Origin: Mucidula mucida
Lineage: Eukaryota > Basidiomycota > Agaricomycetes > Agaricales > Physalacriaceae
Length of the DNA stretch: 18,670 nt
Assembly: GCA_015501055.1 (NCBI GenBank)
Contig: JADNYV010000653.1
Coordinates: 1-18,670, forward strand
Direction of reading: 5' to 3'
The translations under genes and the position numbers were made by a program. Each line of letters starts with the position of its first letter. Position 1 is the first letter of the stretch. A model generated the notes under the pieces. The model was not told where the DNA came from. It searched no databases and saw only the letters and a program-made list of their open reading frames with translations. Below are positions 1-5,395 of the stretch, one piece after another.

Positions 1-501
1 TAGGCTCTTCGGAGCCTCGTCTGGCGAAGGCACGTCCGGCGGGGCGGGGGGTGGGTGTATGCGATGGGGATTGAACGCGACGAGACTTGGATTAGCGACG
101 TAGACGATAAGTCCTCTCTACCATCCAATTAGGTTTGTGTTCTGCCTTTTTATTTACGGGCAGTTACTGACAGCGCCTTAGGATGACTGATCATGCATAC
201 GATGTACTATGTTGTATACAGTGCCTGTAAACTAGTGGACTTGAGTGCAGCGTTTCTTCAAAGGCCTGTGAGACGCAGATGAGTTACATAATGCTTTTTA
301 TCGTTGCCTGCTTGTGTGGCCTCCTGTGATATGATGGTTGTAAGAGTTACCTGTACAGGTGTACCTACTAACTTTCAGGAGTCTTATTGATGAAGATCGT
401 TCTTGATAAATGTAGAGTTTCTTTCACTATGCAACGGTACTCAATTTCCTTCTTATAGAGTTCGCTTCCGATCAAGCGCCACGCGCCGCGTGCGTTCAGC
501 A
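1..501. other. Gene-free left edge
   Basis: I see no convincing coding region here. Bases 3-16 can form a five-base-pair hairpin closed by a TTCG loop. The minus strand of about 50-135 has tRNA-like pieces (a D-arm-like TTGGATGGTAGAG and a T-loop-like TTCAATC), but the stems do not pair well enough to call a tRNA. Confidence 0.5.
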
Positions 502-507
502 TATAAG
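502..507 (+). promoter_or_regulatory. TATA box of the gene at 613
   Basis: TATAAG lies about 106 bp upstream of the ATG at 613. The spacing suits a fungal core promoter with a short 5' leader. Confidence 0.45.
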
Positions 508-612
508 AACCTTTAACATCAAACTTCGACGCTCGCCTTACGTGCAAGGCGCTTTACGCATTCAAAGTATAATAACTGCTAGCCCATCCCACCTTCTTGC
601 TTCCTTCGCACC

Positions 613-1124
613 ATGGCTTCCTCCTCTAGCGCACCCTCTGATCCCACCACTGGCATTGTCGAGCGATTTAGAGCTCTCGCGCTGTCTGAAGGGCTCAAAA
701 AGAAGTCCGACAAGTACAAAGAACGACGCAAAGCATTCATCGCCGACGCCGTCGAGGACGGTTTCATTGCCACCTTTGGTGTGAACAACTCCTCCCTCCA
801 GTCGTGGCAGCGACTCTGCACTATCGTTGGAATCCCGGCTGCGGAGACTTTGCTCAGTATCAAGAAATGTAAAGCGGTGCGTTTGAGTGGCTTTCCGCGT
901 GTGTATCTGCATGCTGATTACGACTATGGTAGGCGCTGAAGGGCACATTTGTGAACATTGTCGACTTGGTGGATGCGGCGGCGGCGGGGAAGGTGATGAC
1001 CAAGGGCGTGTTCAATGATATCACGAGTTTGAGGCGGTACATCAAGAATACGAAGAAGATGTTTCCTAGGGGGAGGGCGAAGAGGAATCCGCTGTTGCGC
1101 CATTTTCTGATTATGGTGAATTAG
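613..1124 (+). CDS. Small hypothetical protein, two exons (151 aa)
   Basis: The model is join(613..876, 933..1124). The 56 bp intron starts GTGCGT, ends TATGGTAG and lies in phase 0, and the reading frame continues across it. The ATG sits in a good context (caccATGg). The 151-residue product starts with a Ser-rich segment, then has a Lys/Arg-rich helix-like stretch (about residues 16-42). Exon 2 encodes a segment with FVNIVDLVDA and a basic C-terminus ending RHFLIMVN. I see no signal peptide, membrane segment or catalytic motif. It looks like one of the many small uncharacterised basidiomycete proteins, but I cannot name a family. A second good donor overlaps the stop codon (GTACGT at 1124, GTGAGT at 1128) with an acceptor at 1177. 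Using either one still leaves a stop at the same place, so there may be a 3' UTR intron. The expected 3' UTR runs up to the inserted transposon at 1309. Confidence 0.7.
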
Positions 1125-1299
1125 TACGTGAGTGGCACTGCACGTTCTTGAAGGGGAACGAATCTTTCTTTTACCAGATTTAGGATCCGCATGGATGAGA
1201 TACTTGTTTTGGTTGGTGGCGTACTGTGGACGAGAATGACACGTTTTGCGCAGTAATACTACAATGTGAAGTTACTTTGTCCTTCAGGTTCCCCCTGCG

Positions 1300-1308
1300 T
1301 GTAGTCCC
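1300..1308. repeat. 9 bp target-site duplication, left copy
   Basis: TGTAGTCCC lies immediately outside the left terminal inverted repeat and is identical to 2142-2150. A 9 bp duplication is typical of Mutator-like elements. Confidence 0.85.
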
Positions 1309-1445
1309 CAGACTCCTTCCCATTCGTCTTTATGCCTAGCAGAATAATCCCAAATCCGAGAACAGATGATTTGATGAGATGATACCAGTAATCGTAATCA
1401 TGTTTTGTAATTCTTAATCTTATCTCCTTATCTTTGTACTCCCAT

Positions 1446-1516
1446 CAAACCTTATTATTCTGCTAAGGCATAAAGACGACTGGCATAACTTGCCAAACTT
1501 GTTTGTTTGGCTACGG
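1446..1516 (+). repeat. Inner inverted repeat, left arm
   Basis: About 70 bp starting CAAACCTTATTATTCTGC and ending in GTTTGTTTGGCTAC. It pairs at high identity with the reverse complement of 1926-1997, apart from a few mismatches near the inner end. Confidence 0.8.
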
Positions 1517-1682
1517 CCTGGCACAGCCTCACCGCCTCGTCGCACCTCATGTTCGCGCTATCGATGAAGTTGCCTCGTGTGCGAGGGATGAAGGACAGAA
1601 AATGAAATATATTTCTTGTTATTCTGACACCATGTCGAGTGCTATAATTTGCACCGGATTCTTCTTGCTTGCACTGCGATTT

Positions 1683-1800
1683 GTGGCGCAATACAAAATC
1701 ATCGGCGCGCAAGTAGCAGATAACCCAGGCGAAGACGTTGAGCTGCCATAAACAGGGACGTACACCAAATGCCTCCTCGACCATGTCCTGGGCCTTCTCG
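1683..1800 (-). pseudogene. Captured fragment resembling the start of a fungal DEAD/RecQ-type helicase
   Basis: The minus strand of the element carries a 175-codon open frame (1982-1455). Part of it reads EEAFGVRPCLWQLNVFAWV and then DDFVLRHK. From memory of the family, many basidiomycete DEAD-box/RecQ-like helicases begin their helicase core with a Q-motif-like FGxxPCxWQ stretch, followed by a hydrophobic helix and the Walker A loop. Here the Walker A GKT is absent and the sequence loses resemblance after about residue 100. It would be a short, non-functional host-gene piece carried by the transposon, as in Pack-MULEs. The match is short, so chance or a vestige of the element's own protein cannot be excluded. 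The parts of the frame that run into the inverted repeats are not gene-like. Confidence 0.4.
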
Positions 1801-1925
1801 TCAGACTCGGGCATACAATGCGGCGCCATGAGGTTCGCGACTTTTGCGTAAGTATTCTGATGGAGGATCCTGTGGCTGTGAGCTCTTCTGATCGCTCGAA
1901 TTCTGGACCGAGCCACGGTAGAGGC

Positions 1926-1997
1926 TGTAGCCAAACAAACAACTACCTGCAAGTTATGCCAGTCGTCTTTACGCCTTAGCAAAATAATAAGGTTTGG
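1926..1997 (-). repeat. Inner inverted repeat, right arm
   Basis: Reverse-complement partner of 1446-1516. Just outside it, at about 2030-2039, is GGTTCGAATC, which matches a Pol III B-box core. No paired A box is apparent, so I do not call a Pol III unit. Confidence 0.8.
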
Positions 1998-2141
1998 AGT
2001 TACATAATACCATCAATTGATTGGAGGAGGGTTCGAATCGTGATCGAGGTAATATATTTATTCAACTTGTATTCAACTATCTATTCGCACAAGGATTTGA
2101 GATTATTTTGCTGGGCGTGAAGACGAATGGGAAGGAGTCTG

Positions 2142-2150
2142 TGTAGTCCC
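2142..2150. repeat. 9 bp target-site duplication, right copy
   Basis: TGTAGTCCC is identical to 1300-1308 and abuts the right end of the element. No mismatch has accumulated between the two copies, which suggests a fairly recent insertion. Confidence 0.85.
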
Positions 2151-2520
2151 TAGCGAATTGCCTCGAGTACCAGGGACATCAATGTCTCCTGATCCCATCG
2201 TGATTCCATCGTGAGAACTTGGAGCTCTCCCTGCTCTTTCACCCAACGGATCTCGACCGCTAAAGTCTCCTTCCTGTCTTCCTTCGTCTCGACAGCATCA
2301 TCAGAGTACTGAATCGACCTGGACGACATGAGTTTGCTTGCTACCATGAGCAACGCCGGTCAAAGGTTCCACGAGGCAGACTCTTTGACCGCTCTTGGTC
2401 AATGCTGGCGGACAAATCCATTGTCCAAGTCTACATGGCCAAAGAACCTGCAAGGTTCGTCTGTTAACCACCCACTCGTTTAGGCAATGAACAAAGTCCA
2501 CGTCCACAGTCGTCGCGGTA
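2151..2520 (-). pseudogene. Possible minus-strand gene relic
   Basis: Two minus-strand open frames meet here. One (about 2516-2301) reads like protein, with FVHCLNEWVVNRRTLQVLW. The other (2353-2150) ends with EIRWVKEQGELQVLTMESRW and a stop that touches the transposon's target duplication. Joining them needs a frameshift near 2300, because I found no intron that links them in frame. No ATG opens the first piece. This could be the 3' part of a decayed gene that lay convergent with the gene at 613 before the transposon inserted. I do not recognise the family, and chance open frames remain possible. Confidence 0.22.
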
Positions 2521-2525
2521 TAAAA
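2519..2525 (+). promoter_or_regulatory. TATA box of the C2H2 gene
   Basis: TATAAAA lies 57 bp upstream of the ATG at 2582. An ATG overlapping its end (2525) opens a 13-codon frame, which probably lies upstream of the transcript start. Confidence 0.6.
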
Positions 2526-2581
2526 TGGCGCGTAGGATGCACTGGCAGCAATCCATTATCCATTGACCCAGCATCCCCTTC

Positions 2582-3339
2582 ATGGCGCGTAACAAATCGA
2601 TCTTTCCTCGTACTCATAAACATCGCCAGTACCGCTCTGTGGCGGACACAAAGAAAAAGCTAAAGCTCAAGGTGCGCATCATCTTTGTTGTGCACGATGA
2701 CACGCACTAATGAAGGTTTAGAGCGACGACAGTCATCTTCCGCTGGTGCCATGCTCCAACGTTGAATGTCCGGCGCAATTTGCAAACGAGGCAGGCATGA
2801 AAAACCATGCGCGTTACCATGTTGAGCCACAGAACCCAGGCTTCGAAAGGCTTAAAAGGCAGAATCCCGGGTAAGTGAGAGTTTGCAGTTTACTTGTAGC
2901 ATACATTGACGCGTCGTATAGAGCCGCTTTGGAAGGCTATCGGTTTCGGTGTGGTGTATGCCATTCCCGGAGGACGAAAACAAAGCCGAGTATGAGAGAG
3001 CATTACAAGCGCATTCATGGCTGGATTCCGGCTGCAGAGGTGGATTATTTGATTATGCGTCCGTCGCGCGCACGTCGTCCCGCTCCCGCTCCCGCTCCCC
3101 CTCCTCTGCCTCCGCAGGTTAAATCCATCAAGAAGAACAAGCGAACTGTTGTCAAATGTTCATGTGGCGACTTCTCTGGGGCCTGGAACAAGACATTGAT
3201 TGAGGCACACGTCAAGGCTCATACGCCTGAACACGCAAACGCATCCTTTGTGTTTGTCCTTGATGGCGAGGAGGAGAGCACCACTTTCCAAGAGCTGATG
3301 CATAGTGATGCGCCTCTTCCTCGTATTACCAAACACTAG
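2582..3339 (+). CDS. C2H2-like zinc-finger protein, three exons (218 aa)
   Basis: The model is join(2582..2671, 2722..2870, 2922..3339). Intron 1 is 50 bp (GTGCGC...GTTTAG, with CTAAT as branch site). Intron 2 is 51 bp (GTAAGT...TATAG, with TTGAC). Three zinc-finger-like units are visible. Finger 1 has Cys41-x4-Cys46 with His59-x3-His63. Finger 2 has Cys90-x2-Cys93 with His107-x4-His112. A degenerate third unit has Cys159-x-Cys161 with His176-x3-His180. Between fingers 2 and 3 lies an Arg/Ala/Pro tract (about residues 129-145), encoded by a repeated CGCTCC-type microsatellite and followed by a Lys-rich patch that could serve nuclear import. The finger linkers do not follow the classical TGEKP type, so base-specific DNA binding is an inference. 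Nucleic-acid binding in the nucleus is the likely role. The gene sits between two MITEs, and I see no transposase feature in it. Confidence 0.72.
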
Positions 3340-3561
3340 GATGTGTTTGGCACTCTATCGTTTACGTATGCCTCATGTTGTTGCATTTGTACCATGCCGC
3401 TTTCTACTTATTACTTATGCCATGTATATAGTCTCTATCAGTACATAGCCTTCTTGTATCTTTGTTGAATCGAGTCTTTACCCGTCGCTTAAGTTGTAGT
3501 GCATAGATCACTTAGCACCACAAAAGTATCAGCTCAGCAAACGTAGCCGGCTAACCAGCGC
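3340..3561. other. Short intergenic 3' region of the C2H2 gene
   Basis: T-rich sequence after the stop codon, with GTATATAG near 3424. It is consistent with a 3' UTR and polyadenylation region. No gene is seen before the hAT element. Confidence 0.4.
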
Positions 3562-3569
3562 CCCGTACC
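3562..3569. repeat. 8 bp target-site duplication, left copy
   Basis: CCCGTACC directly precedes the left inverted repeat of the hAT-type element and is identical to 4123-4130. Confidence 0.88.
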
Positions 3570-4122
3570 TAGTGTTGCCGCGAGTTCGAGGAAGCTCAAG
3601 CACTGACCTTGACTCGACTCAACTCAAGGCCTAATTAGGAAGCGAGGCAAACTCGACTCGATGTCCGCTTTGGGATACTACCATCAATCGTGGTAAGCAT
3701 GGGTAGCCAGAGCAAAATATGCGTCTGTATGTAGATTCTGGAGCACTTTGAGTAGGAAAACATTTGAGATTGATACCTAGTACTGTTTGGATGACGAGTC
3801 GCTCTTCAACGGATTCAAAATCTGCATTTTTTACGGAGCTCTGCAACTAGAGAGCCTGAATCATCATCCTTTCAAGTTTTTCTTCGTAGTGGAGCACTCA
3901 GGTGAGCTCAGTTTCTGTCTGTGGCCGGTCTACACTGTTCTATGTCGCCAAAATGTCGAAAGTACATGAATTGTCACTACCATGCCGTTGCGTGCCGTTG
4001 ACCATTTTAGGCAGCACCTTGAGCAATCTCGAGCCATCCCTGAACTCGACTCAAGCGCTCGAGTTGAGCCAACTCCGGTCCGCTTCTTTGAGGAGAACTC
4101 GACTCACCTCGCGGCAACACTA
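3570..4122. mobile_element. hAT-type MITE (553 bp)
   Basis: The element has perfect 15 bp inverted ends, TAGTGTTGCCGCGAG (3570-3584) and its reverse complement (4108-4122), and perfect 8 bp target duplications CCCGTACC. TIRs starting (T/C)AGTGTTG with an 8 bp duplication are the known signature of the hAT superfamily. Near the ends the motif ACTCGACTC occurs four times in the same orientation (3612-3620, 3651-3659, 4044-4052, 4097-4105), with further CTCGAG/CTCAAG variants. hAT transposases bind short subterminal repeats, so these are good candidates for binding sites. No coding capacity for a transposase is seen; small open frames inside are not protein-like. The right end stops only 31 bp before the TATATAT upstream of the U6 gene. 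Confidence 0.88.
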
Positions 4123-4130
4123 CCCGTACC
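4123..4130. repeat. 8 bp target-site duplication, right copy
   Basis: CCCGTACC is identical to 3562-3569 and abuts the right terminal repeat. Confidence 0.88.
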
Positions 4131-4153
4131 GACGGTAGTCTGATGGGAGGCCC

Positions 4154-4160
4154 TATATAT
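4154..4160 (+). promoter_or_regulatory. Candidate TATA element upstream of U6
   Basis: TATATAT lies about 80 bp before the inferred U6 5' end. That is farther than the roughly 30 bp usual for Pol III U6 promoters, so its role is uncertain. A weak B-box-like GGATCGAACAC (4180-4190) lies between it and the gene. Confidence 0.35.
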
Positions 4161-4267
4161 GGAAACCCCTCAACTCTGTGGATCGAACACAATGCAAAAC
4201 GACCCGCCATGTCCACCCTACTTTTGTAAAGCTTTATGTCCCCTTCGGGGTGACATACGAAAAAATT

Positions 4268-4320
4268 GTGTGTGCATCTCCCGATCAGGAATTGTCTAAT
4301 TAAGCTGATATCGTCATCAG
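4268..4320 (+). other. Spliceosomal-type intron inside U6
   Basis: This 53 nt intron starts GTGTGT and ends CATCAG. Two branch-site candidates match CTRAY: CTAAT at 4296-4300 and CTGAT at 4305-4309. It has no run of four T, so Pol III would not stop inside it. I see no convincing B-box in it, unlike the fission yeast U6 intron, which is reported to contain one. Confidence 0.85.
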
Positions 4321-4407
4321 GGAACGATACAGAGAAGATTAGCATGGCCCCTGCACAAGGATGACACGCTGTTTCAGAGTGGCTGATCCAATGGATCACA
4401 ATATTTA

Positions 4408-4416
4408 TTTTGTTTT
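4408..4416 (+). terminator. Pol III T-tract terminator of U6
   Basis: TTTT at 4408-4411 followed by G and TTTT at 4413-4416. These are the first runs of four T downstream of the 5' end of the gene. Confidence 0.65.
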
Positions 4417-4493
4417 GCGCCCGGGAGGGAGCAGATTGAACGAGCGGATGGCTGGAAGATCGCTTTGAGGCGATGTGATCGTTTTGAGAAGGG

Positions 4494-4511
4494 TGTGATC
4501 GGCCGATCACA
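4494..4511. repeat. Perfect 18 bp palindrome
   Basis: TGTGATCGGCCGATCACA is its own reverse complement and lies about 80 bp after the U6 terminator. TGTGATCG also occurs just upstream at 4475-4482. It could be a dimeric protein-binding site, but no function is shown. Confidence 0.75.
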
Positions 4512-5338
4512 AAACGGGATCACCAGAATTGAACAGTCGTGCGCTAGCGCTAGGGTGCAGTCCTACGCCCCCGGTGAGTAAGAGCCTGTTCGGCAACCTG
4601 ATATTGAAGGGGACTGAGCCGCTTTGGAAAATTGTGCACGACATTGCCGAAGCATTCATCAATCAAGGTATTATAAGATTCATAGGAGCCAGCCCATTCA
4701 GACACCAATAGGCACCCACACTGATAAAGATGCGTCTTCATGAGACGTGCTGAGATTCTCCGGCCGCACATCAAGAACTGTTTCGGCGGCGACGTCGGAA
4801 CAACCTTACAACGTGCATTACTGTGCAGCCCAGCCAAGAGCGGACATGTCTCTGAAAGAGCTGTACCACAGTAATGAAGTTTTTAGGACTCAGGCGCGGC
4901 TTGCCAGTCGCAACTATACGTGTTTAGTAGCCGACAATATCGAGTATTGAAAATTCGCTCCTACTGTAAAGGGAATGAACACCATTGGAAGAGAGTATTA
5001 ATTCGGCGACAGGATTTACTATAACGACGGGTCGACGGCTTCAAGTATGGGCACCTTACTGTGTTGATTTGGTCTTAATAATGTCGGTAGCCTCTGACGC
5101 TCTCATACCAGTCAGGCCATTAAACTAGAACAGAAAGAAGATCATGAAATAATGCCACAGTACATTTTGTAGCAATGGTAGTAGACTGGTTGGACGCCAA
5201 TTTAGGACACCCAGGGTCATGTGATACGTCTCTCTCTTTATCACCACCACGATCACTCGATTCATTGTTCCATTGTACTCCCATTTAAGTAACCCAGTAA
5301 GTGGACTGCTCTTGTTCCCGTGACTGCTCTTCGCGCGG
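4512..5338. other. Gene-free region between U6 and the kinase gene
   Basis: Open frames of 60-95 codons exist on both strands (for example 4529-4711 and 4747-4950 on +). None shows a recognisable motif, a credible intron chain or a promoter. A 10 bp palindrome GCGCTAGCGC lies at 4541-4550. I leave the rest unassigned. Confidence 0.45.
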
Positions 5339-5346
5339 TATATAAT
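5339..5346 (+). promoter_or_regulatory. TATA box of the FunK1-type gene
   Basis: TATATAAT lies 57 bp upstream of the ATG at 5396, similar in spacing to the TATA boxes of the C2H2 and SDR genes. Confidence 0.6.
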
Positions 5347-5395
5347 ATGCGGCGTCGTTTCTTTGTTACTCATTGTTCACTTTCTGACTACCACC

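Larger units (their letters stand above)
1309..2141. mobile_element. Non-autonomous Mutator-like (MULE) element with compound inverted repeats
   Basis: This is an 833 bp element bounded by CAGACTCCTTCCCATTCG and its reverse complement, with 9 bp duplications (TGTAGTCCC) on both sides. The terminal inverted repeat continues, with a few mismatches, to about 1357 on the left and 2094 on the right. A second, longer inverted repeat lies inside it (1446-1516 against 1926-1997). A motif of about 25 bp, related to CGTCTTTATGCCTAGCAGA, occurs four times in alternating orientation: 1325-1348 (+), 1454-1478 (-), 1964-1988 (+) and 2102-2125 (-). Each end of the element could therefore also fold on itself. 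No transposase motif is seen, so the element must move with help from elsewhere. The Mutator assignment rests on the 9 bp duplication and long inverted repeats. A KDZ-type or unnamed superfamily is the main alternative. It lies between the 3' end of the gene at 613 and a minus-strand relic. Confidence 0.85.
4236..4416 (+). ncRNA. U6: U6 spliceosomal snRNA gene with an intron
   Basis: U6 is the catalytic snRNA of the spliceosome, normally made by RNA polymerase III. The 5' stem-loop is 4236-4256: AUGUC-CCC paired with GGG-GACAU, a bulged U, and a UUCG loop. After the A-rich segment, AAAAATT at 4261-4267 should run straight into GGAACGATACAGAGAAG, but that sequence begins at 4321. The 53 nt between them start GTGTGT and end CAG. 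Removing them restores the universal U6 order. Exon 2 carries the ACAGAGA box (4329-4335), the AGC triad (4341-4343), and the internal stem-loop region with GGCCCCTGCACAAGG and ATGACAC, all intact. The 3' end is estimated from the T-rich tract at 4408-4416; a GATCC/GGATC hairpin precedes it. The mature RNA would be about 125 nt or slightly shorter, a little long for U6. Conservation argues for a working gene. Confidence 0.92.

Noticed and set aside
50..135. tRNA-like sequence on the minus strand (TTGGATGGTAGAG, TTCAATC, possible intron)
   Set aside because: The T-stem does not pair around TTCAATC, the anticodon loop lacks a purine at position 37, and no acceptor stem is found. At most it is a decayed tRNA relic.
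1455..1982. 175-codon frame as a transposase gene of the element
   Set aside because: No MULE or other transposase catalytic motif, and its ends are translated inverted repeats.
2027..2040. Pol III B-box-like GGGTTCGAATCG inside the MULE-like element
   Set aside because: No A box at suitable spacing and no SINE-like tail; probably coincidental.
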